A stretch of DNA of 64,000 nt from Leptobrachium leishanense (taxonomy: Eukaryota; Chordata; Amphibia; Anura; Megophryidae): contig CM019064.1 in assembly GCA_009667805.1 (NCBI GenBank), forward strand, positions 112,194,328 to 112,258,327. The letters run 5' to 3'. The position numbers and the translations under genes were made by a program. This document shows, in pieces, positions 44,254 to 55,912 of the stretch; the stretch's first letter is position 1, and every line of letters starts with the position of its first letter. Under the pieces are notes generated by a model. The model had not been told where the DNA came from. It made no database searches and worked only from the letters and a program-made list of their open reading frames with translations.

Positions 44254-46720
44254 AGAGCAGAACACAGAGAGAGCACAGAGAGCAGAACACAGAGAGAGAG
44301 AGCACAGAGAGTGCAGAGCACAGAGAGAGATACAGAACACAGAGAGCACAGAGAGAGCAGAGCACAGAGAGAGCAGAACAGAGATAGCAGAACAGAGATA
44401 CAGAACACAGAGAGATACAGAACAGAGAGAGCAGAACACAGAGAGCGCAGAACACAGAGAGAGCACAGAGAGAGCAGAACAGAGAGATACAGAACACAGA
44501 GAGAGAGCACAGAGAGAGAGAGACAGAACAGAGAGAGAGCAGAGAGAGCAGAACACAGAGAGAGACACAGAACAGAGAGAGCACAGAACAGAGACAGAAC
44601 ACAGAGAGAGCACAGAGAGAGCACAACACAGAGAGAGACAGAACACAGAGAGACAGAACACAGAGAGACAGAACACAGAGAGACAGAACACACAGAGAGC
44701 AGAACACAGAGAGAGCAGAACACAGAGAGAGCACAGAGAGCAGAACACAGAGAGCAGAACACAGAGAGAGAGACAGAACAGAGAGAGAGAGCACAGAGAG
44801 TGCAGAGCACAGAGAGAGATACAGAACACAGAGAGCACAGAGAGAGCAGAGCACAGAGAGAGCAGAACAGAGATAGCAGAACAGAGATACAGAACACAGA
44901 GAGAGATACAGAACACAGAGAGCACAGAGAGAGCAGAACACAGAGAGAGCACAGAGAGAGCAGAACAGAGAGAGATACAGAACACAGAGAGAGCAGAACA
45001 GAGAGAGATACAGAACACAGAGAGAGAGCACAGAGAGAGAGAGACAGAACACAGAGAGAGCACAGAGAGAGCAGAACACAGAGAGAGACAGAACACAGAG
45101 AGAGCAGAACACAGAGAGAGCAGAACATAGAGAGAGACAGAACACAGAGAGAGCAGAACACAGAGAGAGCAGAACACAGAGAGAGACAGAACACAGAGAG
45201 ACAGAACACAGAGAGACAGAACACAGAGAGACAGAACACAGAGAGAGCAGAACACAGAGACAGAACACAGAGAGACAGAACACAGAGAGACAGAACACAG
45301 AGAGAGCAGAACACAGAGAGAGCAGAACACAGAGAGAGCAGAACACAGAGAGAGCAGAACACAGAGACAGAACACAGAGAGAGCAGAACACAGAGAGAGC
45401 AGAACACAGAGAGACAGAACACAGCACAGAGAGAGTAGAACAGAGAGACAGAACACAGAGAGAGACAACACAGAGAGACAGAACACAGAGAGAGCAGAAC
45501 ACAGAGAGAGCAGAACACAGAGAGCAGAACACAGAGAGCAGAACACAGAGAGAGCAGAACACAGAGCACAGAGAGAGTAGAACAGAGAGAGAGACAACAC
45601 AGAGAGACAGAACACAGAGAGAGACAACACAGAGAGACAGAACACAGAGAGAGACAACACAGAGACAGAACACAGAGAGAGACAACACAGAGACAGAACA
45701 CAGAGAGAGACAACACAGAGAGACAGAACACAGAGAAAGAGACAGAACACAGAGAAAGAGACAGAACACACAGAGGGGGCAGAACACACACACAGAGGGG
45801 GCAGAACACACACACAGAGGGGGCAGAACACAGAGAGGGGGCAGAACACACAGAGAGAGGGGGCAGAACACACAGAGAAAGGGGGCAGCACACACAGAAA
45901 GAGGGGGCAGCACACACACAGAGGGGGCAGCACACACAGAGAGAGGGGGCAGCACACACACAGAGGGGGCAGCACACACAGAGAGGGGGCAGCACACACA
46001 GAGAGGGGGCAGCACACACAGAGAGAAAGGGCAGCACACACACAGAGGGGGCAGCACACACACAGAGAGGGGGCAGGACACACAGAGAGAGGGGGCAGCA
46101 CACACAGAGAGAGGGGGCAGCACACACACAGAGGGGGCAGCACACACAGAGAGAGGGGGCAGGCACACACAGAGAGAGGGGGCAGCACACACAGGGGGGG
46201 CAGCACACACAGAGAGAGGGGGCAACATACATAGAGAGAGGGGCAGCACACACAGAGAGAGGGGCAGCACACACAGAGAGAGGGGGCAGCACACACAGAG
46301 GGGGCAGCACACACAGAGGGGGCAGCACACACAGAGAGGGGGCAGCACACACAGAGAGAGGGGGCAGCACACACAGAGAGAGGGGGCAGCACACACAGAG
46401 AGGGGGGCACCACACACAGAGAGAGGGGCATACACAGAGAGGGGGGCAGCACACACAGAGAGGGGGCAGCATACACAGAGAGGGGGGCACCACACACAGA
46501 GAGGGGGGCAGCATACACAGAGAGGGGGCAGCATACACAGAGAGGGGGGCAGCACACACAGAGAGAGGGGGCAGCATACACAGAGAGGGGGGCAGCATAC
46601 ACAGAGAGGGGGCAGCATACACAGAGAGGGGGGCAGCACACACAGAGAGAGGGGGCCGGGCAGCACACACAGAGGGGGGCAGCAGAGAGAGAGAGACAGA
46701 GAGGGAGGGGGCAGAACAGG
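44254..46720. repeat. GA/CA-rich array, right part
   Basis: About 2.5 kb of CAGAACACAGAGAGAG units, changing after about 45770 to CAGAGAGAGGGGGCAGCACACA units. Yields stop-free reading frames up to 938 codons on the minus strand. These are repeat artefacts. Confidence 0.95.
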
Positions 46721-47160
46721 AACACTCACTGACAGGCAGAACACACTCCGTTCCTCTGCTTTCCCTCTTTCGATGGCTGCAGCAGGTGGTGGCACACTGC
46801 ACATTCCTCTGGCCCCCAGTGCGCATGTGTGACCATTACCAGCAGAGGGAGAGAAGCAGGAGGGTCCCAGCAGGCAGCTGCCCATTGGTCTGTTAACAGA
46901 CTGACGACATCACCTTGTGCCGGATGTCTGCCAGGTCATCTGACTGATCAGGAAGCCGGCTCGAGGCCACAGAAGCCTTACATTTAACAACCGGTAGCCC
47001 CTGCATGCCGAGCCGCGGCCACAACATGGCGGCCGTGCACCTGAGGCCTGGGAGGTTGTTCTGATTATATTTTTAATTAATTTACCCCGCATTTTGCCGC
47101 CCCTGACGGGGGCCGCCTGGAGCCCACGCTCCACCCTGCTCCATGGACGGGCCGGCCCTG

Positions 47161-47294
47161 AATGGCGTTATTAATATGCTGCCTGAACTCCTGCAGCAAC
47201 TCCTGGATGGCATCGAAGTTGGCATCAGCCAGGCATAGCTCGCCGATCGCCATCCTGACGCTGGACCTGTCAGTGTCCGGTCTGGCTTCTCCTT
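47161..47294 (-). pseudogene. MYB-like gene exon 5, main part
   Basis: Minus strand, acceptor ATATATAG. Encodes EGEARPDTDRSSVRMAIGEL followed by a helical C-terminal segment ending FRQHINNA, which would continue into the tip at 40807-40835. Now read through into the hAT, giving a short aberrant tail. Confidence 0.85.
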
Positions 47295-47391
47295 CTATAT
47301 ATCCAATAAATGAAAGAAGGAAAATACAGTAAGTAAAGCAGGTTTCTATTTTTGACTGAAAGTCTTGAAAAAATATAACAGTAGTATATAC

Positions 47392-47469
47392 CAGTGCTGG
47401 CGGCCTCCTGAGGCTCTGACTCCTCCGACTCCTCCTCCTCCACCACCACTGTCAGCATCTCTTCCGGTG
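47392..47469 (-). CDS. MYB-like gene exon 4
   Basis: 78-nt phase-1 exon, acceptor GATATAG, donor GTATAT. Encodes a Val/Glu-rich acidic segment (PEEMLTVVVEEEESEE). Confidence 0.75.
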
Positions 47470-47569
47470 CTATATCTAAGAAATTAAAGAAATAAAAAAT
47501 ACAGTAAACAACAAAACTGATTTATTTTTGAACAAAAGTCGATGCAAAATACAACAGTAAAAAAAAAAC

Positions 47570-47653
47570 CTGGACTTGCGGCCTCCTGCTGCGGCTCCGG
47601 CTCCCTCTCTCCATCGCCCTGCTCCTCCTCTTCCTCCTCCTGCTCCTCTTGTG
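47570..47653 (-). CDS. MYB-like gene exon 3
   Basis: 84-nt phase-1 exon, acceptor TGTATAG, donor GT followed by a T-run (weak). Encodes an almost pure Glu/Gln segment (AQEEQEEEEEEQGDG). Confidence 0.72.
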
Positions 47654-47746
47654 CTATACATAAAAAAATTAAATGAAAATTCAGTAAACAAAAAATGTTT
47701 CTGTTTTTGACCAAAAGTTGTTGGTCAAAAATAAAACAGTATATAC

Positions 47747-47836
47747 CAGCGCTGGTGGTCGCCCGTGGCTCCCCCTCCTCCTCCACTGGGGCACTGGTGC
47801 CCGCCGGGGCAGATGCTGCCTTTGCCTTCCTGTCTT
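47747..47836 (-). CDS. MYB-like gene exon 2
   Basis: 90-nt phase-1 exon, acceptor TTTGGCAG, donor GTATAT. Encodes DRKAKAASAPAGTSAPVEEE. Exons 2, 3 and 4 have similar lengths, the same phase and similar acidic endings with SAG/SPG/STG, as if amplified from one another. Confidence 0.75.
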
Positions 47837-48785
47837 CTGCCAAATCCAAAAAATAACACGTAAATAATGCAGACTGGAAAAAATGGTATATCTATACAAT
47901 ATATTGCCAAAAGTATTGCGACACCCCTCCACTACCCACTAGCACTACCAGCTTGACCCACCACTACTCCCATCTCATAGTTCTAAAGTCACAAAATATT
48001 TATTTATTTCCTCTGCACATAGACATATATTACCATTCAATTATATATTTTTTTCAGAAGTAAACTTTACGTTTATTCAATAAAAACTATTATTTGTGTT
48101 GTGTGCATACAAAACGCATTGTGCTGACTGCTTTTAGTTATTTTATAGATGGCCTCCGCCTCAGTTTCACTTTCAGCTTCTGTGAATAAAACTGTGGATA
48201 TTGCAGAAACAACAGAAATCCGCCATTTTGTTTTGAAATTTGCATCTAAAGCGTTCAATGACACTGCTATAGCAAACTGAATTGCTGCGCTGCATCAATT
48301 CAGCAGCTGCTGAGGATGTATTGAACGCGGCTCTGTTTGGATGCACTTTCAGAAGAACTACATGTCCCATCCTACCACTTAGCAGAGACGCAGAGATTTT
48401 TGTTGATGCGCAGGTGGGAGCCAATATTGGGCAAGCTGCGGGTCATCTCGTATGCATCACTCAATCACAACAACCCCCCCAGCACACTACAGTACACAGT
48501 GCCAAAAGAAATCCAGCATTGTAACTTCATCTACATACATCAAATATCACAATTTTCACGAATATGTAAAATCCCAAAAAAGAAGAGCTATGGCAAAAAT
48601 GCATGTAAGGCGAGTCGTGAAAACGCAAAGCTATACACAATCACATTGCATGAAAAAAAGGACTAGATAAATCAACGTATTTCTGTGCACATTAGCACAT
48701 GCAAGCACATTATTATTATTATACAGGATTTATATAGCGCCACCAACAGTCTGCGCAGCGCTTTACAATATAACATGACACTTAC
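47837..48785 (-). other. MYB-like gene intron 1
   Basis: 949 bp holding MITE fragments: a Tc1-like end TATATTGCCAAAAGTATTGC at about 47900, a repeat shared with 10690-10840, and a 'TATATAGCGCCAC...GCGCTTTACAA' short interspersed tail at about 48733-48775. Confidence 0.7.
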
Positions 48786-49122
48786 GTTTGGCTATGACGC
48801 GACGGATGTGCCTCAGCTGCTCCTGCTCGCGTGCCTTGAGATCGGACCAGCGTTTTCGGAGCTGGTCCTTCGTCCGGTCATTCCTGAACAACTCCAGGAT
48901 GGTGGTTCGGAGCTTGTCAAGGATACGGTCCTTGCGGGTGTTATTCTTCCTGCCGTAAGGGCCCTTACGGCAGTCGTAATCTCGTTTGTCAAAGATGCGG
49001 ACCAGCTCCAACATCTCCTCAAATGCCATGTTGCTGGCCCGCTTCTTCCTGGGTGGTGTCTCTGGGGTGGAAGCAGATGAGGAGCTGTCCGAATGGGACT
49101 CTCTGTCTCGTCTTTCAGCCAT
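48786..49122 (-). CDS. MYB-like gene exon 1 (Harbinger accessory type)
   Basis: Encodes residues 1-112 of a protein of about 247 aa if the exons are joined. Ser-rich acidic N-terminus (MAERRDRESHSDSSSS), then a trihelix/MYB-like DNA-binding domain from about residue 31 (MAFEEMLELVRIFDKRDYDC ... RTKDQLRKRWSDLKAREQEQ). This resembles the MYB-like protein encoded beside the transposase in PIF/Harbinger elements, where it brings the transposase to the DNA ends. The exon ends at donor GTAAGT (48785-48780). No Harbinger transposase ORF is visible within the window, so it is a partner without its enzyme or a domesticated copy. Confidence 0.8.
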
Positions 49123-50852
49123 TTTAAATTATAAATAATTTCAATTTTTTTGGCCTGTCAAAAAAGTTGTCAAAACTGGCTCAATAAAGTCACGACATCC
49201 GCGCGCGCGCATGGCATGCGCGACCCGCGGACGAATCGGATCCGACCCGATTACGAAGGAATTATCGTATCGACAGAATTATCGGATCATTGGAAACAAG
49301 AAACAAGTGATACGCATTTACAAATACAAAATTTACAGAATCAGCGATATAACCAATAATAGTTAAATATACGATGTCTAGAATTACCGAAATGGAACCG
49401 AAATCACGAATGGAACCGAAATCATGAATAGAGCAAAAATAAATTTCGATTTCACACATTTCAAGTCCATTCGAAAACTCCGAAAATTTTTCGTTTCGGC
49501 TCGGAAACCTTTTCGGATCTGTCGGTTTTCGGGTCCGATCCAATTCGGAAAATCGGCCGAATCCAAAGACACGAATCGGGAAATTTCGTGAAAATTCCGA
49601 AACCCGAAATGCACATCCCTATTATTTTGTAACGCCAAACCTGGTCAGGTTTGGTATCATTGGAAAGGCAATATTCTAGCCTTTCCAATGATACCAAACA
49701 TGACCCGCTATCTCCACTTGGCAGCTAGGGGGTTAACTGCCCATCTGATTTCATTGCACATATGGCGACGATGTCAGTGGGTGGGGAGGCCCCGGAGGCT
49801 AGACTGACCTTCAAGATGTCAGCTACCTCCAGGAGAGGGCCGTGATCCAAGGCCAATTGGTGCTGAGTCGTGATTCAGAACCTATGGGGTTAAAGAGAGG
49901 CATTGTTGGAAAGGGCAGACTGTCCTTTCCAGCAGTGCCTTTTTTTTTTTTTACTCTTGATCAAGAGGGTCCTCCTCCCTTTCAGGCTCTCTCCCGGCGG
50001 TGCGACGGCCGATGTCTTTAAAATTGGAGGTCTGACTTCTGCAGGACCCTGGCCAGAGAGGTAAGTATAGGGAGGGGGGTTAAAGGACAATGATGTATAG
50101 CATTTGTCCTTGGTCCTTAACAGGATTTTTTTCACAGGACGTAACCTGTACCTCATTGGTCCTTAAGGGGTTAAAATTTAGGTTTCTTTTAAATTCTGTA
50201 ACAGACCTTTTATTGTTAATCATTGAATCTTATGTATTATTTTCATAAATTTTTTTGTTTAAAACGCCTTTAAAAATTGCGTTGTTTTTATTATTTATTA
50301 CCACTATTCAGTGGCTGCTTGTTTTTTTTCGGAGATGTTCAGCGGAACGTTGACCTCGTTCGCTGGATCACCGCAGGGTCGGCAATTGAGCTCACCAAAG
50401 TGCGCTGAACGAAAGAGCACTGAAATTTTGGTGCGCTTTGAATAAACCCTATAGTGGAGCAGTGGAGTGCTGGAAGTTCTTGGTCACCACAATCAGGACT
50501 CGCCTTTCAGATGGTACCATTTCTGGGGACAACAGGATGGCAAAGGATTCCACTTGGCTTATCCCAAGGTAAAATGGCTACTGCATAGCTAGCAAGATGA
50601 TCACAGTAGAGGCACACCGACAGGGTTAGTCGTTGACCTCTAGAAATTAGCCCATTAGCAGGCAGTCTCAATCAGTAGAGCTAAGGTGAGGGAAGAAACT
50701 CCCCAAAGTAAATGTAAAATCATCAAATTCAGACCAGAGCCACAACACTCTACGCCCGCTCACATCTGCATGCAGGCATGCTTCCAATCTATGTGTTTCT
50801 CTGATGCAGGAAGTGTGATACATCTCCTGTACAATATTGTGTTGGTGTGGAT
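49123..50852. other. repeat-rich intergenic region
   Basis: Contains CGAAA/TTCG-rich repeat (49230-49610), a perfect-arm foldback GGTTTGGTATCATTGGAAAG... at 49650-49705, the 11385-type repeat (49715-49900), a piggyBac-like end GGTCCTTAAGGGGTTAA (about 50158-50174), and a MITE right end GCGCTTTGAATAAACCC (about 50433-50450). No gene. Confidence 0.55.
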
Positions 50853-51199
50853 TAGTGATGGGCCGAACAACCGCGTGTTCGGTTCGCATTCGAACTCGAA
50901 CACCTGAAAAAGTTCGACTGCGAACTCGAACACAATGCGAACGCAATCCGAGTCAATGGGGCTCAAACGTTCAAAAATTAAGGTCCCCTCCAAGAGGGCA
51001 TATATGCAAGATATTGGCCATAAAAGGTATATGGGGGTCCGGGTACTGCCCTGGGGACAGGAAACAATGATTTTTTTTTAAAGTTTTTAACCCTTTCATT
51101 GCTGAGTGCTGAGCCATTTCACCGATATGCGCTGAGCTAATTTTTACCGCTTTTGCTCATGTTTAAACGCCATTTGAAGCCATGGGAAATGTTTTATCA

Positions 51200-51302
51200 T
51201 CAACGAGTGGGAAATATTTGACAAACAATGAGTGGGAAATGTTTGACCAACAAGGAGTGAGAAATGTTTGACCAACAAAGAGTGTGAAATGTTTGACCAA
51301 CA
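51200..51302. repeat. 25-bp tandem repeat
   Basis: About four units of GAGTGGGAAATGTTTGACCA plus ACAAG-type ends. Confidence 0.85.
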
Positions 51303-51747
51303 CACTGGACAGGTATACCTGAAATAGGCCAGAGGGTATACAAGGAGGCATTCTAACACAAGCCCAAATCGATCAGTGTTAGAGTGGTCAGGGAAAGCCA
51401 AAACGGTACACAAGGGGTATCTATCGTATAAGCCAAAAATCGATCAGAGTTAGAGTGGTCAACGAATAGCCAAGGACCGGTACACGGGGGTGGTTCTCAT
51501 AGAAGCCAGGTAACAACGGAGACTGAAAAATCAACCAAGTAGTGAATCGCCAGGAGACACACAGCACTGAGGTAAGCAAACTCCACGACAGGGCGATGAG
51601 CCGGATCGCACTGTCTGTATTTAAACCCGGCGGGCGTGCGTCATCATGCCGCACCCCAACTCCTGACCAGCCTGCGAGCTCCGGAAGCCGGCACAGCTCC
51701 TGGCACGCAGCTTGTCGATGGCGCCGCCAGGTGCCCCAGACGTGACA
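51303..51747 (-). repeat. LTR fragment, antisense
   Basis: The minus strand starts TGTCACGTCTGGGGCACC at 51747, like other Gypsy-type LTR starts in this window. Contains a direct duplication of the AAATCGATCAGNGTTAGAG block (51366 and 51431). Other end uncertain. Confidence 0.5.
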
Positions 51748-52635
51748 GATACGCTCATACACACCACACATTACTGTGAGTTTTATTGCTGTGGAACTGT
51801 GTTATGTCCTTTTTTTGTTTTGGAAGGGGGCAAAAAGCTGTTACGGGTTGAGGATGTTTATGGGGGGCCCCATCGTGAGGTTCAGTAAGGGGCCCCTTCA
51901 TTTCTGATGGATGCCCTGTATGCATCCGGTACACAGGTCAGTGCACCCAAATATTGGGCCTTTGGTGCCAGCTAGTGCCTTCACACCGTAACCACTCTGA
52001 GGTATTGTGGAAGAGTGCAGGGTTGGACCCTGCGGTCAAATATTGAAATGATATGCACCTGTCACATTCAAGTGCAGAAAAATTGTGTCTTAGTCGGAAA
52101 GTGCACGACGGTGGCCGAAAGGTAACCGAACACTGAAATTCAGCGTACGGTTACATTTCCCGGAAATTCGGTTATCCAGAGAGCTGGCAGTTCGCAAAAT
52201 GTTGGCGAATTGCCTGCACATAGGGTGCCTGGTCAGTGCCTGTTCGAGGGCAGTAAAATACCCATAAAGAAGCAATGCTTTGTCTATTCAGAGAACACAA
52301 ACCAGCAGTGAAAAGTTGCCAAAATGCCCTGCTGTTTGGTGGTTTCATTTGGCAGGTTTATTCAGGCGAATCCCATAGGCTTCAATGTTAAAAATATTCC
52401 CATTTTAATTCAATATCTAATAAATTGTTTATTATTATATTCTGCTTTAAAGAGTCTCTTTACTTTTAGATTTTTTAGGATCTTTTAAGCATTTTTTGGA
52501 ATTTGTTTGAAAACTTTTTTTCTCGAACATTCCATGAATGTCCCGAAAAGTTTGAAGTTCGCAAACTTTCGAACAGCCGATGTTCGAATCGAACTTCGAA
52601 CCAATTCGAACCGGCAGCCCATCCCTAGTGTGGAT

Positions 52636-53340
52636 GTGCCCATCGTAGGACTTCATTCAAGACAAATTTGGTCTGGAAGGTATGGTAAAAAATATTTTCA
52701 GATCAATTTCAAAAATATTTTTTTTGCCCTGTGAACAAGGAAAGATGTAAGTTTAATAGTTTAGAACCCTGTGTATGTTTATTTGTTGTCACCACAAGTG
52801 TGCTTTCCTCCCATTTGAATTCCAAGTGACAGGGTTGTAACTCATCACCTGCTCATTTCCTTTTAATTCCGGGTTATAACCCACCACATCCATTGTTACC
52901 TATAAATCTCACCTTTACCCTTGGATCCCAAGTTCCTTCTTATCCTTTTGGACTGGTAAGTTACCTGTAGAATAATAGTTTTGGAGGAAGAGGCAGTGTC
53001 CCAAGAGCAACGGCAGCCTCGAATGAAGACCGGGCTCCTGGAGGTGTTGGGAGGATTGGGCAACAAGTGTGTCTGTCCATGGTTTCTTTGGAACGATCCA
53101 CCAACACTACAAGTTGAGCACCCCTTATCTGGAATTTTCCAGATTTTAATAGAACAGGACAGCCAGATGGATGAATATTTTGTTTATGCTCTTGTTAATA
53201 TTTAGACTGTGTTTTGTTTCCTCTCTTTTCTGTCCTCGTTGCATTCCACTACTAGGCCTAGCATCCACATCTCCAATATACGTCTTTGTCCCCTCATATT
53301 ATAATTCTTTCTAACCATGTGGCTTGTCTCCACAGCCTAA
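52636..53340. other. no gene recognised
   Basis: Unique-looking AT-rich sequence. An ORF at 52981-53205 (74 aa) has no recognisable features. Confidence 0.5.
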
Positions 53341-53794
53341 GGCTAATGTCAGTTGAACGCAGTCAGAGCATACTCTGCGTGTGTGCATAACAGACAGACG
53401 TTCTGACGGAAGATACTGTGGACACCACACGGTCTGTTTTTGTTGACGGACGTAGAAAAAAAGGGAATTATGGGAAACAAAAATATGAAAAATGCTAAAA
53501 AGTGGAAAAGGATATGAAAAGCCATTTTGTGCGTCAAGGTGCTGGACGTCGCAAATGCGCTGCGTCTGACATCTCATCACTCACACAGAACGCTACGTGG
53601 ATGTGGCGCACTCTGCGTGTTCCTCTAGAGGTTTTACGTTCTTGCCTAACTTGCGTCTGTTTGCCACGTGCGTTGTGCGTGCGCAGGTCGGTGCGCGCGT
53701 ACTTCGTGTGTGGGTCTCTATTGATCATGATTCTATGCTACCACGGATGTTAAATTGTGTGGAACCTGATAACTGTGTTCGTCTGACACGGACC
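53341..53794. mobile_element. PIF/Harbinger-type MITE
   Basis: Ends GGCTAATGTCAG / CTGACACGGACC with TAA duplication (53338-53340, 53795-53797). CpG-rich interior with weak similarity in layout to family C. Confidence 0.75.
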
Positions 53795-54156
53795 TAATAC
53801 CTCCAGCCATCCTACCCATCTCTCCTCTGGACTGTAGTCCTTCTCTACTCTCTTCCCACCCACCCTGTCCTCATTCTAAATAAATACCTCTCGTTTCTCT
53901 ATCCCTTCACTGCCCTCCCTGCCTAACCTTTTCACACCCAAGCTTTATTCATATATTTGCCAGCTACACCCTTTCTGGCCACCACCTTCGCACTTCTGCA
54001 TCCTTTTCTCCTGTCCATTTCGCTTGCAGGGTGAGTGGCAGAGCACTTGCATAAAGTGCTATATTTGCTGGATGGCTATCCAAAGGACATGGTCCTCTGT
54101 TCATTATGCTCCATTTTATCTCTTGTTTCTATTTTTCCAATTTTAAAGCACTGCAG

Positions 54157-54530
54157 AATATAGAAACATAGACAATGTCGGCAGATAAGAACCTTTCGGC
54201 CCATCTAGTCTGCCCAATTACATGGATACTTTACCTGGATTTATCTTTTGTTTAGGATAGCCTTATGCCTATCCCATGCCTGCTTAAATTCAATCACTGT
54301 TTTGGCCTCTACCACTTCAACTGGAGGCTGTTCCATGTATCCACCACCCTCTCAGTAAAATAATGCTTCCTGATGTTACTTTTAAACCTTTGCCCCTCTA
54401 ATCTAAGACTATGTCCTCTTGTTTTGCTACTTTGTTTCCTTTTTAAATATACTCCCTTCCTCTACCTTGTGGATTCCCTTTACATATTTAAATGTTTCTA
54501 TCATATCTCCTCTCCTCTTCTCCTCCAATA
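54157..54530 (-). mobile_element. CR1-type LINE 3' end, antisense
   Basis: Matches the 3' end of the element at 58070-58828 in reverse: tail TATAGAAACATAG at the left, then the GGGCCGAAAGGTTCTTATCT segment in complement, then degraded coding sequence. 5'-truncated, with frame lost. Confidence 0.88.
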
Positions 54531-55307
54531 TATTGGCAGTACGTAAGTTCTGAATAATAAGTGAACTCTGTCTCAACGTGGCCATAAGCACATAACGTAT
54601 ATTTGTGAAATATGCATCTGTACAGTAAATGTTTTTGAAAGTCTTTCTGTACAGATTTTAGTACACTGTAGACCATTAAATGAATTCCGATTTTTATTAG
54701 AAGTGATTTGATAGCAAGTAAATTAAACATCTGGCACTGTATTACATTTTTAATTCATATATATTTTTATGTGTCCGTCAGAACACATCATATTCATTCT
54801 GTATTTTAATATCTTCTTTAGCAACAATTATTTGTGTACAGCTGTACATCTAGATATTAAGAACTTGAATTTGTTTTCTTTTAATAAATGCTGCAATAAG
54901 CATTGAAAGATTAAAAAATGCCAAGCGACATAACATGGAAAACAGGAGCAGAAATAAGAATAAATGGGCTAGGTTAGTTTTAAACTTCGAAACATGTTTC
55001 ACGCAGGTCCTCTTCTAAAAATTTTCAAATTCGCAATTGAAGTCTGTCATTCTGCAAACTATATACTTCCACTGACGGTCACTTTGAAAAGAAAGAGCAA
55101 GAAAAGTTAGCATTTTATGAAATATCTGTAGTAAATTCAATCATGGCAACAGTAGAATCAAATTTCACATCAATTTAACGTTTACCCCAGATACCACTGG
55201 TGTGTTTGTGAAAATTGTCTGACTGCTCTATACAGCAGAAATGTGACGTATGAGAAGCAAAACCTATACTTTTAAATAATTCATATTCCATCTACTTGAG
55301 ATACCGC
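54531..55307. other. no gene recognised
   Basis: AT-rich intergenic sequence. Nothing recognised. Confidence 0.5.
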
Positions 55308-55912
55308 TAGACATGTGCGTTTAGTGTCATCCAAATTCGTCCAAAAATCTACAATATTTCATTTTCGGAAGATGTCTGAAAACGATACTCGGCCATGCGA
55401 AATTTCGAATCAGTCCGAAAGAACAAATATAAACCATCCAAAACGAAAAAAAATAAAATCTATGCAATTTTATTTATTTATTGATAAAGTATTTTACCAG
55501 GAAGGATACATTGAGATTTCTCTCGTTTTCAAGTATGTCCTGGGTTCAAGAACATTGAAATGTTACAATTCAAGACAAAGCAATGGGTTAATGGACATTG
55601 GGCATCTCACAGGGCACAGTGTATGTCCCAAGCAAAGGGTTAATGGGCATTGAGCATCTCACAGGGCACAGTGTATGTCCCAGCAAAGGGTTAATCTCAC
55701 AGGGTCCCCTGAATTTTTTTTGTACACTTTTTGTTTTTAATCATTATAAAATGGAAATGAAACGATCTGAAATTTAGAATCACTCCGAAAGAATGAATCG
55801 CTAACGATCTGAAATGATCCGAAACGAAAGGGAAATCAATTCAAAATGATCCGAAACAAACCCCACGGAACGAAAAGACAAGAAACGAAAAATACCGCCG
55901 TACACATGTCTA
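55308..55912. mobile_element. hAT-type MITE with a LINE tail inside
   Basis: Termini TAGACATGTGCG / TACACATGTCTA with degenerate 8-bp flanks GATACCGC and GTTACCTC. Interior CGAAA-rich. At 55465-55565 it carries a LINE 3' fragment (TTTTACCAGGAAGGATACAT) also found at 31890-31975, followed by a tandem GCACAGTGTATGTCCC repeat. Confidence 0.72.

Larger units (their letters stand above)
40836..47160. mobile_element. hAT-type element (6.3 kb) inserted in the MYB-like gene
   Basis: Termini CAGGGCCGGCCCAAGC and GGACGGGCCGGCCCTG, perfect 8-bp duplication AATGGCGT at 40828-40835 and 47161-47168. No transposase. Interior: a roughly 60-bp tandem repeat about GTGTATGAGCGTATCACAG (40915-41220, some units inverted), a large GA/CA-rich array, and an endogenous retrovirus. 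Confidence 0.92.
50853..52627. mobile_element. hAT-type element with TTCGAA-rich ends
   Basis: Termini TAGTGATGGGC and GCCCATCCCTA, with a perfect 8-bp duplication GTGTGGAT (50845-50852, 52628-52635). Subterminal GTTCGAA/TTCGAAC motifs on both sides. The interior contains a 'CTGCTGAG' MITE fragment (51088-51180), a 25-bp tandem repeat, and an LTR fragment. Confidence 0.9.

Noticed and set aside
44010..46885. Minus-strand ORFs of 834-938 aa made of Ser/Leu/Cys/Val
   Set aside because: Translation of the GA/CA-rich array in all three minus-strand frames.
48685..49080. 131-aa forward ORF
   Set aside because: Shadow on the strand opposite exon 1 of the MYB-like gene, and partly in a repeat tail.
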